A stretch of DNA of 64,000 bases, from positions 2,905,501-2,969,500 of the forward strand of contig NC_070560.1 in the NCBI RefSeq assembly GCF_026914185.1, written 5' to 3'. Numbering within the stretch: the stretch's first letter is position 1; each line of letters opens with the position of its first letter. A program made the position numbers and the translations under genes. Below are positions 11,342-21,094 of this stretch, piece after piece. The notes under the pieces are model-generated. The model saw nothing but the letters and a program-made list of their open reading frames with translations, was not told the DNA's origin and made no database searches. The DNA comes from Puccinia triticina (taxonomy: Eukaryota; Basidiomycota; Pucciniomycetes; Pucciniales; Pucciniaceae).

Positions 11342-11755
11342 CCCCCAGAGCCTCTTGCCCTTTTCGTCGCGCGCGCAGCACTCGAATCTTCACACGGGGC
11401 GTCTTCTGCTATCCAGCCAGGCTTGGCCCGCTCCGCAGCCACCCGCCCTGAAGTCTCTGGTATCAAACAGAAAGAGGTGGACTCCCTAGACGAGTGGATA
11501 TCCAATACTTCACCAAAGAATATCTATGGCCATCAGTACCCCGGACGCCTCAACGCTGCTGGCCGCGCGCTCACGATGGAGCAATTTTCATCCAAACAAC
11601 CCAAACCGTTGAGCGTTAATCAACATCTCGCTGGTCAGCCATTGGAGCTTCTTCGCAGAGACCAACCTAGCCAAGTTACTGTCAATGAACTATCCTATAC
11701 CCCTATCTTGGCAGCCCTTTTTTGGGGCGCAGACTTTAATCCCTACCCACTTTGA
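11342..11755 (+). CDS. Unrecognised partial ORF
   Basis: The frame is open from about 11342 to the TGA at 11753-11755. It reads plausibly as protein (IKQKEVDSLDEWISN, GRLNAAGRALTMEQF). A CAG at 11346-11348 could be a splice acceptor. There is no initiating ATG in the frame near its start, so it would be a 3' exon. No domain is recognised; it may be a transposon relic. Confidence 0.3.
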   Translation, partial: PPEPLALFVARAALESSHGASSAIQPGLARSAATRPEVSGIKQKEVDSLDEWISNTSPKNIYGHQYPGRLNAAGRALTMEQFSSKQPKPLSVNQHLAGQPLELLRRDQPSQVTVNELSYTPILAALFWGADFNPYPL

Positions 11756-12480
11756 TCAATCACCATCCCATTAGGCCATAATGAGTGTGTTTGGAGGGTT
11801 GCTCAACATCAGAAGTTTTTTTTTTTTGTGGGCGGCTGCCTTTTTTTTTTCTTCCTGATGATACCCATAGCAGCCCCCTTCCTTTGTCCAATTCCTCTCT
11901 TGGTTATCCGTTTCTCTTATATCCGCGACCTATTCTTCCATCTTGGATTGTAAGTTTTTCTATATGCTACAACCCCTATGATTTATCTTGGCAAAGTCTT
12001 GAGTCTAATGTTTAGTTAGATCCTACTGATTGCGTATCTCTTAACCTTGCATGAAATGTGTACATGTATCTTAGCTCCAATAAACAGACAGTGGGGGCGG
12101 GCGCCAGTCTTGGGCCCGCCAGAGGTCCAGATAATCTTCAAGGCCTGTATGTGAGAATGGCTTTGCCTAAAATTATGTACCCAAGTCTGCGCAAAGGCTC
12201 AGGACCGTCTTGGGCCCTGCATACATCAAATTTCACAAGTGACTGAGCGGCAAGTCCCTCTGGGGCCCAGCAAGAGTTTAACAAGTTGTGTATTTACCGC
12301 TGGAGCCCCGGGACCATCTGCAAGCCTAAAATTATTGAAGTGACAATGTCCCTCTGGGGCCCGGCATTTTTTTTACAAGTCACGGATTTGCACGTGGGGC
12401 CAGACATGATGACTCAGAAATTTCAAGTCCCCGCTGGCAAGGAGAAGTCCCCACCAAGGACACCGGTCACAAGTAGGCAA
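11756..12480. other. Degenerate repeats of GTCCCTCTGGGGCCC
   Basis: Between about 12100 and 12480 a GTCCCTCTGGGGCCCRGCA-like word recurs (12253, 12346) with diverged partners. Similar text continues at 12700-12740 and after the LTR at 16664-16760, so the LTR and the MITE split one degenerate repeat field. No gene. Confidence 0.45.
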
Positions 12481-12696
12481 CACTGCCAGCATAATTGGCT
12501 GGGTTGAGGTTATCCCAGTTAAACTGGGATGAAATCAACCAATTTAAACTTGGTTGATCTCAACTGATGAAATATAAATCCAAGGTACCCCCCTTGGGTT
12601 TATATTTCCTTGGATGAGATCAACCCATTTAAAATTGGTTGTGCGCATCCCAGTTAAACTGGGATGACTTCATCCCAGCCAAATATGCTGGCAGTG
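12481..12696. mobile_element. CACTG-ended foldback MITE
   Basis: The two ends form a 23-bp inverted repeat with one mismatch, starting CACTGCCAGCAT. CAA flanks both sides (12478-12480 and 12697-12699), a 3-bp duplication as CACTA (En/Spm) elements make. The interior is nested palindrome: two copies of ATCCCAGTTAAACTGGGAT and a CCAAGG/CCTTGG centre near 12590. It is 216 bp and codes for nothing, so it would need a transposase in trans. Confidence 0.8.
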
Positions 12697-13727
12697 CAAC
12701 ACCGTAATATTTCAAAGTCCCCGCCCGCAAAGAAAGACCAGTGCTGTCAGCCTTGGTGATGCCAAGAGCTACGCTCCTCTAGCTACACCGGGTGATGAAG
12801 GATAATAAATGTAGATTGGAAGGGTGTTGGGTAGTTATTTCAAAGAAATAAATATAAAGAATAAAAAGAGGGGCCCGACGTAGCGGGTGTGGTTTGGATC
12901 CCTCTGAATACACTGGGGCCTGCGATGCAGGTGTGGTTGAATCCCAGGAAGATAATAAGAGAAGTGCGATAAATAAGAGAAGGGTAATTACTTACTAGTA
13001 AAGAACCTTCTCGATATCGGATTGCACTCGGAATTGAGACAAGCTATAGACGGTGAAGATGTAACGACTTGATCAATCTGAATCTGATAATGTTTCGAGT
13101 CAAAAGAGTAGTTAGATATTCGTTGGGTTGTCTGAAGCTGAGGAGGACAAAAAAGAGGACAGACCTACCTCTTTAAATAATGTTTTCGTCCTCCTTGGTA
13201 ACTACTTTGTTGGGGTATCTCTAGATATTTCGATGGGGAGGTCGATATCTGTTGGTTTATTATTTGCAAGCTCAAATGGGGCGGTCAATTATTGATGTCA
13301 ATCGGTTTGTTGCGCTCAAACTCGGATGGGGTTGTAGTTCAAGAAGATCCTATTGAGGAAAGATCTCTTATTTCCCAAAGTTACCGGAAATTGACACCTG
13401 TCACGGGAGTATCTTTGACAGGTGTAACTCGCGCACCCGTGCGTAGTTTATTATTCACACAGAGTATATTTTACTCATATTCAATAGTTTAAAGATTAAT
13501 ATTATTCTTAAACTATATGTACATTATATTTTTACGGACTTACTTCGCGCACTGCAAGAAACTCTTTGCGCACTGTGGGGGTCGTCGTCTTGACGTCCCG
13601 CCCCCAGTGCGCGCTTTTGCCACGGCTCTTCGCGCACTGTGCATTCCCCCAAAAAAACGGCTTGCATTTCTTGAGATATTTTTTGATGAATCAATAGAAT
13701 GAGCTTTTATGATCCCCCTAAAAAATA

Positions 13728-15469
13728 CGGATGTACTTCGCGCACTGCGAAAAACTCGTCGCGCACTGCAGGGGGCGTCCACTCAACGTCCCGGCCACAG
13801 TGCGCGGAAGCTCAAAACGCTTCGCGCACTGCAGAAAATAAACCATGAAATTCTCATTTTTTTCCGCCAGCCGGCAGAGGGGATCTTTCTTGCCCCTCCT
13901 CCATTTTCTTGGGGTATTTGGACCCCCCAGCATGACATAAAAAAAGGATGATAAAAAAATACAAAAAATAAGCGGAGCGCCTCCCCGGGGCGCACCCCCC
14001 GGGGATTTTTAACCTGCTAAAAAGCCATGGATCGAGCTTCCCTTGAGTTCTGGGGGAAATTTCAACATTATTTTTAATGAATTCTACGGCCAATTTTACC
14101 CCTATTCACCACTGGAAGTGTCACTGGAACCCCGTACTTTCTCAATGACTCTCTTGGATAAACACCTGGGTAAATCTTTGGTCCCCACAGCCTGTATGCA
14201 ACGGTACCCAGCCCCTCAAAAACAGAGTTCGAGGGGCAGAAGTACATACCCCATGACTTCGCCGTGCGGATGGCCGGCACAGGCTGGTCCCGGAGCGGAG
14301 TACATGCACACTCCCCCGATGACCGGCCAGCACACACGTGGAGTGCAAATCACCTGTCATCGAGGGGATTACGCACTCCTCTCGATGACCGGAACGGTCC
14401 CGCTTATCGAGAGGAGTAAACACATCTCTCGATGACCGGAACGGTCCCGGTTATCGAGAGGATTAAATATACCACTTGATGACCGGAACGAACCCGGGCA
14501 TTGAGAAAATAATCATCTTGATGACCGAGTCTGCTGCGGTCACCGAGTAGAGAAACACTCCCTCAATGACCGGAGCGAACTGTTCAAGGAGAGGATTGAT
14601 GAACGGTTCGCTCCGGTCATCGAGAGGAGCACTTAATCCCCTCAATGAATGGAACGGACCCGGCCATCAAGAGGAGGAACACTCTTGATGACCGGGTCTG
14701 TTTCAGTCGTTGAGAGGAGCAGTGTTTACTCCTCTCGATGACCGTGACCGGGTCTGTTCCAGTCGTCGAGAGGAGTAAACACTCCCCTTGACGACTGGAA
14801 CAGACCTGGTCATCGAGAGTGTTCCTCCTCTTGATGTCCGGGTCCGTTCCGTTCATCGAGGGGATCAATTGCTCTCGATGACCGGGACTGTTCCGGTCAT
14901 TGAGCGGAATGCTTAGTCTCTCAATGACCGGGACTGTTCCGGTCATCAAGAGGTGTGTTTACTCCTCTTGATAAGCGGGACTGTTCCGGTCATCGAGAGG
15001 AGTACGTAATCCCCTCGATGACCGGTGATTTGCACTCCACGTGCGTGCTGGCCGGTCATCGGGGGAGTGTGCATGTACTCCGCTCCGGGACCATCCTGTG
15101 CCGGCCATCCGCACGGCGAAGTCATGGGGTATGTACTTCTGCCCCTTGAACTCTGTTTTCGAGGGGCTGGGTACCCGATCCATGGCTTTTTAGCAGGTTA
15201 AGAATCCCCGGGGAGGCGCTCCGCTTATTTTTTGCATTTTTTTATCATCCTTTTTTTATGTCATGCTGGGGGGTCCAAATACCCCAAGAAAATGGAGGAG
15301 GGGAAAGAAAAATCCCCTCTGCCGGCTGGCAGAAAAAAAAATGAGAATTTCAAGCTTTTCATTTGCAGTGCGCAAAGCATTTTGAGCTTCCGCGCACTGT
15401 GGCCGGGACGTTGAGTGGACGCCCCCTGCAGTGCGCAAAGAGTTTTTCGCAGTGCGCGAAGTACATCCG
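13728..15469. mobile_element. hAT-like palindromic element B nested in A1
   Basis: The ends read CGGATGTACTTCGCGCACTG and its inverse. AAAAAATA flanks both sides (13720-13727, 15470-15477). The sister element A2 has a single AAAAAATA at the same place (45827-45834), which is an intact empty site. Arms of roughly 300 bp (13728-14034 and about 15180-15469) enclose a second inverted repeat (14203-14400 with 14960-15178) and a hairpin array. The left half carries 168 extra bases (14035-14202) absent from the right half. The element is 1742 bp and non-coding. Confidence 0.92.
14357..15033. repeat. Array of about 13 tandem hairpins (GATGACCGG units)
   Basis: Diverged units of roughly 40-60 bp each read like CTCTCGATGACCGGAAC followed by GTCCCGGTCATCGAGAG, so each unit is a short palindrome. 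They alternate with linkers such as GAGTAAACACT. Related arrays lie at 44925-45375 and, more diverged, at 36128-36412. No spacer diversity, leader or cas gene accompanies them. Confidence 0.9.
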
Positions 15470-15660
15470 AAAAAATAATCAAGTCATTTAGGGGTCTCCT
15501 TGAGCCTAGAGAAAATTGACATGAAAAAATCATATTTTAACGCGGCAGGGACCTGTAATATCGCTTCCTGTGCCCCAGTAGCCCCAAAAATTTCACAGTA
15601 TCATGGCACATGTGCAAATTCATGACCTGATAATTTTCAGAATTTTTCCCAGAGATATAA

Positions 15661-16160
15661 GGGGTGCGCGGCAGGCTTAGTAGGAAAATTACTGCTAACT
15701 GTATAGCTTTTTTGTTACACACCCAAACAGTCCCAAAATTTCAGAAATGTTTTCATTGTGGATATTCTCCGCGCCATAAATTTCTTGGCAATAGTGTGTC
15801 ATGATAACATGAGATATAAGGGGTGCGTGGCGGGCTTAGTAGGAAAATGGCGGCTACATGTATAGATTTTTTGTTACACGCTGAAACAGCCTGAAATTTT
15901 CAGAAATGTTTCAATTTTGCATATTATCCGCGCCATAAAGCTCTTAGCAATAGTGTGTCATTAAAACATGAGATAAGTTAGCAGTCATTTTCCAACTAAG
16001 CCCGCCGCACTACATCTCATGTTATCATGACACACTGTTGCCAAGAAATTTATGGCGCGGAGAATATCCACAATTAAAACATTTCTGAAATTTTGGGACT
16101 GTTTGGGTGTGTAACAAAAAAGCTATACAGTTAGCAGTAATTTTCCTACTAAGCCTGCCG
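15661..16160. repeat. 159-bp unit in inverted arrangement (core of A1)
   Basis: GGGGTGCG starts at 15661 and 15820, a spacing of 159 bp. The rest of the unit (CTTAGTAGGAAAAT, TTTTTTGTTACACACCCAA, AATAGTGTGTCAT) follows in register. After a centre near 15980 the same unit runs in reverse. The same period occurs in A2 and D. Confidence 0.9.
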
Positions 16161-16663
16161 CGCACCCCTTATATCTCTGGGAAAAATTCTGAAAATTATC
16201 AGGTCATAAATTTGCACATGTGCCATGATACTGTGAAATTTTTGGGGCTACTGGGGCACAGGAAGCGATATTACAGGTCCCTGCCGCGTTAAAATATGAT
16301 TTTTTCATTTCAATTTTCTCTAGGCTCAAGGAGACCCCTAAATGACTTGATTATTTTTTAGGGGGATCATAAAAAGCCATTCTACTGATTCATCAAAAAA
16401 TATCTCAAGAAATGCAAGCCGTTTTTTTGGCGGAAAATGCAGTGCGCGAAGAGCCGTGGCAGAAGCGCGCACTGGGGGCTGGACGTCGAGACGACAACCC
16501 CCACAGTGCGCGAAGTAAGTCCGTATTTTTAAGTATTTATCATATATTTATATAATATGTGACAGATTACCTAGATATCTGTCACAAAAAATGTGAAATA
16601 TTATTTATAATCATTTGGTTAATTGTTACGCTGGCTTGCGCTGCGTAGCCGGCTGACAAGTGC

Positions 16664-16874
16664 CCACAAAGGAGACTATGTAGTCACGTAGGCACAACAT
16701 ATCTCACAAGTCCCCTCCAAGCAGCCCAGAGGGATTTTCTCAGAGGGCTCCTTTTAGTTGGCAGAGAATAAAGTTCTTATCATTTGCCAAATCAAAGAGA
16801 ACAAACAAAAATAAACCAAGTCAAGAAAAACTCTCTAAAGCTCAGGCCATGTAACCACTGCCCTGAAACAGTTT
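16664..16874. other. Spacer between solo LTR and transposase gene
   Basis: Continues the degenerate CCCAGAGGG repeat field seen before 12740, then runs AT-rich into the 3' end of the transposase gene. No gene is seen. Confidence 0.4.
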
Positions 16875-18190
16875 TCACATCAAATTGGGGGTGACAATCA
16901 TTGGGAGCACCCCCTTGATAATTTTGGCTTCCAACTCGGTCCCAGTGAGCATCTGATGTCGTTTGAGGTGCGACTTGAGGTTTGAGAAGACCTTCTCAAT
17001 TGGATTCATGTCCGGCAAGTAAGGCGACAAATATATCAGCAACACCTGGTTTTCTGCGCATATTTCGGCGATCCGTCCTCTATGGTGCATTTCTGCATTG
17101 TCCATGATGAGCACGCTGTTCTGTCCAGGGAACGCGTTCATCACAGGCATCTGATACAAAAAATTGAGACAAGTACATAAGTGAGCCGCTGAGTGTTGAG
17201 ATAGTGGATTAGCATTGCCTTATGCAGTATGCTTCTAATATATACACCCGCAATTTAGCCTATATTGTACATCTATATAGTCTAGTTGTTTCCCCTCACT
17301 GTGATCCTTACTGAATGATGATTATACTTTGACTCATTGTGCTCGGACTTTGTCCTTGACATCTTGTCAAACTTCTCTTAGTCTTGTGTCACCCAAGTTA
17401 CCCTCAACACTGAGGTCCGCAAAAGAAAAAGCAAAAAAACACTAATACCTACCAGAACATCCTCTAAAAAGTACTCAATGTCAACGCGACGCATAGTCCC
17501 CTCCTGCGCCATCACGCAGAGCATCCCATTGAGTGAAACCGCCGGACACACAGAGATATGTGGAGCATTGTGAGCACAAGGGATCCGTTTTGTCCGACGG
17601 CCGCGGGTTGACCACGCACAATCGCGTGAGTGGGTACCAAGAGACGCTCCGCATTTGTCTGGATGCAACCAATGCGTCAGCCAAACTAGCCAATTAGTTA
17701 CCACAAAACAAACCACCCTGGAATCACCTATAAACACAAAGTATCTGGATGGGTATGGGCCCACCTGGGTCACATATTGGGCCCTTTTCTCTGGGCATTG
17801 GGCTGGGTGTATGATCCGGGCAACCTTCTTTGAGAAGTTGAGCCGGCTCCTCAACTTGTCTGAGATCAAGGCAATCGGGTAAATCTCGCCTGTAATTGTC
17901 TCCAGGTGAGACTGATTCTCATCTAGGTAGAGCTTTGGCTCTAAATTGAGGGCCGAGAGGATAAATTCCCGCTCCTTGGCTGAGAAGGATAGCAGCCAAC
18001 CTCTGTCTTCATACAGCGCCGGGTCACGCACCACATCTCGATTGGTTTGATATAGGCAATTCCATCGCGCCAAAGAGTTGTGAGAGACATTCTTATCAAT
18101 TTTTTCATTGATTTCATTGAGGGTAAGTCCGCGGAGGCTGAGCTTGACAACAATTACCTTGACGTCTTGGGCGTACTTCATGAGCCCCAT
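16875..18190 (-). CDS. IS630/Tc1-type DD34E transposase, three exons, apparently intact (314 aa)
   Basis: Exons on the minus strand are 18190-17728, 17658-17453 and 17150-16875. Introns are 69 nt (GTGATT...CCAG) and 302 nt (GTAGGT...TCAG). The spliced frame has no stop. The N-terminus is helix-turn-helix-like (MKYAQDVKVIVVKLSLRGLT, then YLDENQSHLETITGEIYP). Splicing the first intron creates the catalytic Asp at residue 155 (FVFID then KCGASLG). The second Asp is residue 240 (LIMDNAEMHH) and the Glu residue 275 (PDMNPIEKVF), with 34 residues between, as in DD34E enzymes. WSTRGRRTKR fits the conserved WxxxGR region. Expected role: nuclear cut-and-paste transposase at TA sites. Terminal inverted repeats were not found. 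The residue after the first Asp is Lys where many relatives have Glu. Confidence 0.88.
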
Positions 18191-18344
18191 TCAGGAGGGC
18201 GGCTGGCTGGATGATCAGGCAAATTGGAGCGCACATATGGATGGCAATCAGATTGGGTCATATTGAAATATAATGGAAAAAAAAAAACATAAAAGAGGGA
18301 TAAAAAAGGTAATACTGACCACATGCCGGGATACAGCGGGTTAT

Positions 18345-18703
18345 TGGTCCAATGGTTTTGGGCCTGGGGGCAGGGTGCAGAGGTGGGTTGGTCAGCCAAA
18401 TCCGGGCGGGAAAGAAGGAGAAAGAAACGGGAAAACTGACAACGGGTTGAGTGGGGGGGGGGGGGGGGGGTTGGGGGGCTGGGGGATTGAGGATGGCTGG
18501 GGTGGGTGGATGGCTGCCAGCCGGAATGAGGGGGGGGGGGGGGGCGGGAAATGATGCCGGCATTGGGGGGGTGGGGGGTATGGAAAACACAGAGAGATAC
18601 AGGACCTGTATCTCTCTGTGGCTTTGTTTTGGTGTGGCTTTTTTGGAGCCTGGGGGTCGGATTTTCAGACCCCCCAAACGCAAGCTTTTTTGTATCTGCT
18701 GTA
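18345..18703 (-). repeat. Long inverted-pair repeat, right arm
   Basis: Reverse-complement partner of 7695-8061. It carries the same palindrome (18588-18620, core AGAGAGATACAGG) and two G runs (about 18454-18470 and 18531-18543). Read on the minus strand it lies directly upstream of the transposase start, so it may be the promoter/5' part of that transposon. Confidence 0.8.
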
Positions 18704-18759
18704 TTGTGTTTTGGTGGTGTTTAATCCCAAGATATCAATTAAAATAGGGTTTTAGGTGT

Positions 18760-19160
18760 TTAAACAGACCCATTATGTGTGATCTTGCTTGGTGTCAAGT
18801 TTCTTATATTTCAATTGTCATATTTCTTTCATATTTTGTATATTTCAATACTCAAATTTCTTATATTTCAACACATGAGAGATATGCAACAGCATCTTTC
18901 AGGGAGAAAGAGATAGACCAAATCATATTTATTTCAGGCACAAGACATAGACAACAGCATCATTCAGGGAGGCAGAGAATGTTCATAGATATTTTTTCAA
19001 GAGAGAGTGGGAGAGATAGACAACAGCTTCTTTTGGGCAGAGAGGGATAGACAAGCTTAATTCAGGCAGAGAGGTATAGACAAGTAATTCCGGGAGAAAG
19101 AGATCAATCGGGGAGGGAGGCAGAGTGAGATAGAAGGCAGAGTAGACGGGATAGAAAAAT
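18760..19160. repeat. Degenerate purine-rich tandem repeat
   Basis: From about 18890 to 19150 a unit like CAGGGAGAAAGAGATAGACAA recurs with much divergence (GGGAGAGATAGACAACAG, GGCAGAGAGGTATAGACAAG). The region before it is AT-rich. No gene. Confidence 0.6.
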
Positions 19161-19172
19161 GCCAACGGGTCA

Positions 19173-20060
19173 ATTGCACCAATTTTTGTTGTTTTCAATG
19201 TCTTCAATGATTGCGCAAGCCTTGCAAAAACCCTTCAAAAGTAACTGAGCCGGCCCCCACTTGAAGCCTAGATCAATGAAGTTCCTGAGTAGAAGATCCT
19301 CAAACGCAGTCCAGTGGATTACCTGATGCTTGGTAATGACCTGGAGGATCTTGTTGGAGTCAGGGGTGATGTTGCACACAGCCAGGAATTGGCAGATGGT
19401 GAAGTCCTTTGGTGGCAATGGGACATCAGCAGGGCGTCTTTTTGAAGAACTGGTGAGAGTGGGCTGGTTTTCACCTGCCGCAGTCACATCAATCAGGCCA
19501 CCTGCTTCTGGGTGGGTACAGATGGGTGGCTTGGTACTGCTCCCAGGATTGGTAGGGGTCCTAGTATTGGAGGTGTGCACTTCTGTCCTCACCTCAATTG
19601 TAAAGCCGGCGACACCCTTGCGGCACTAGTTTAAAAGGAATTGTTAGCAGATTGTTAGGCGGAGGACTTAATAATAACAAGAGCACGGCATTGGGATGGG
19701 TGACAATGACATTTGGATCCATCTTGAGGGAAAGCCAGATTCTCCACCCCAAGTGGGTGTCCATTGCCTCAATCCGGAATGTGGGAAAGCAGGTGAGGGG
19801 TCTCATTGCAAGCGCGGCTGGCTGACGGACGAGGCCATTGGTAAACGCATGGTTCCAGGTGAGGATGGACCTGGAATCCAAGTATACCACAATGATATTG
19901 ACGGGTATTTCTTGCTGGTCCGGCGAATGTAGGTGATGATCCGTGCCTTGAAGGTGGCCAAGTCAAATGAGTTCATGTCTGCGGCGCTGATGGTCAAGGG
20001 CTGAAGATGGCGGTTGGTCTGGATGCTTTTGTACCCCGCAGCGTTGTCAGCATTGTATCA
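19173..20060 (-). pseudogene. Unclassified rust-type repeat protein relic with a SAM-like C-terminus
   Basis: On the minus strand one frame (20060 to about 19860) reads NADNAAGYKSIQTNRHLQPL and SAADMNSFDLATFKARI. A frame change leads to LGWRIWLSLKMDPNVIVTH (about 19700). A third segment (19592-19173) has a Ser/Thr/Pro-rich linker followed by PLPPKDFTICQFLAVCNI and VIHWTAFEDLLLRNFIDLGF. The last part looks like a small helical, SAM-like domain. The segments share one order but not one frame, and there is a stop near 20055. I judge it a decayed gene of a repeated family; the function is unknown. Confidence 0.45.
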
Positions 20061-20123
20061 AATGTTGGCATAAAACTTGTAGCTGATGTAGATAGCAGCG
20101 TCGGTGGGGGTCTCTGAAACCTC

Positions 20124-20190
20124 TAACTTAGCTAATTCCCTCCTCGGGGGAGCGAAGCGACCTCCGAAGGAGGGACTTACGCGCTATGTC
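20124..20190 (+). repeat. GC-rich palindromic mini-repeat, copy 1
   Basis: Starts TAACTTAGCTAATTCCC and ends GGGACTTACGCGCTATGTC, so the two ends are imperfect inverses around a GC-rich centre (GGGGGAGCGAAGCGACC). Its right flank, ending GGCAGTAGAGAATTAG, is shared in reverse with copy 2. Confidence 0.75.
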
Positions 20191-20620
20191 AACCCCGCGG
20201 CAGTAGAGAATTAGGCATTTTGGTGGGGACTTTTTTAAAACCAATCTCCCACATGAGTTTCTGAACCTTTTTTTTTTATAATTTACATTTCTGGGATGGC
20301 TTAAGCTGTCCCCTTCTTTCTACTATCTTTTCTCATCCTCAACTCCTCTGGTTGAGCTGCAATCATAGTTGTAACATTATCAATTTCAGATTCTGTACAG
20401 TGCAAAATGTGGAATGCACGATGAAGTGGACACTTGTCAGTCACAAAAAAGGACTTCATGGGGCACCCAAGGCCCCAAAAATTTTGTAAAATATGTACAA
20501 AGAAACTCCATGATGTTGTGCACATTTTGCTCCCCCAAAGTTTTATTGCCTGGTGACAAATGGCGCGTCCAGAGAGGATTGAAAAAGATCATTTTTCTAA
20601 TTCTCTACTGCCACGGGGTC
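20191..20620. other. Spacer between two inverted mini-repeats
   Basis: A 74-codon minus-strand frame (20525-20301) reads FFVTDKCPLHRAFHILHCTE and ends in a basic tail. It could be a transposase C-terminus but shows no diagnostic motif. Nothing else is supported. Confidence 0.3.
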
Positions 20621-20703
20621 GACATAGTGCATAAGTCCCCCTTCGGAGGGTCCCTGCGGGACGGCGTCCCCCCTGCAATAGAGGGACTTAGTTAAGTTAG
20701 CTG
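20621..20703 (-). repeat. GC-rich palindromic mini-repeat, copy 2
   Basis: In reverse it reads AGCTAACTTAACTAAGTCCC ... GGGACTTATGCACTATGTC, with internal GGGGACGCCGTCCC. It is inverted relative to copy 1. Confidence 0.8.
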
Positions 20704-21094
20704 AAACCTCGTAATGAACCTCGCAAATGTATTTGAAAACCGCAAAACGTTTCCATAACCATATCTTAACTGCAAAACCTTTTGGGAAGCTTTTTCACCC
20801 CAGAAACTTTTCTATAAACCAAACTCAAACTCGAAAACCTTTCAAATACCACTTTGAAACCCGAAACTTTTCACATCGGTCACAAGAAACTTTTCTTGCG
20901 GCCGTGGTGTAGATTGTTCGGTCCAGATCCTCTCAGACCGAATCCCCGACTTGTCCGGGGGGTTGGGTTACGAAGCAGGACCCTCGGTCATTGCCATCGC
21001 CATCTCGCCAGCCGCCCCCACAGCCGGCCACAGTCTATCCCTGCCATCATACACTACATCCAGGACCAAGCTAGCGAACAATCCGAGTCTCGCC

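Larger units (their letters stand above)
13535..16523. mobile_element. hAT-like palindromic element A1 (contains element B)
   Basis: The ends are inverted (CGGACTTACTTCGCGCACTG) and flanked by TATTTTTA on both sides (13527-13534, 16524-16531), an 8-bp duplication typical of hAT elements. The terminal arms are about 185 bp (13535-13719 and about 16340-16523) and carry several TTCGCGCACTG-type words, like subterminal transposase sites of hAT elements. Without element B it would be 1239 bp. The body is itself an inverted repeat built from a 159-bp unit. No transposase is encoded, so it is non-autonomous. Confidence 0.9.
12745..16658 (+). mobile_element. Solo LTR, TGTCAGCC family, copy 1, split by element A1
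   Basis: It begins TGTCAGCC and ends GGCTGACA, a perfect 8-bp inverted end. AGTGC lies at 12740-12744 and 16659-16663, a 5-bp target duplication. Its first ~250 bp match 49282 onwards (GGTGATGCCAAG, GAGGGGCC, ACTTACTAGTA). Removing element A1 and its target duplication leaves a 917-bp LTR. No gag or pol is attached. Confidence 0.9.

Noticed and set aside
14357..15033. Regular short repeats resembling a CRISPR array
   Set aside because: Each unit is itself palindromic, units are diverged, linkers are not unique spacers, and the setting is a eukaryotic transposon without cas genes.
18273..18747. Gly/Trp-rich plus-strand ORFs
   Set aside because: They translate the G-run-containing repeat arm in antisense and have no domain.
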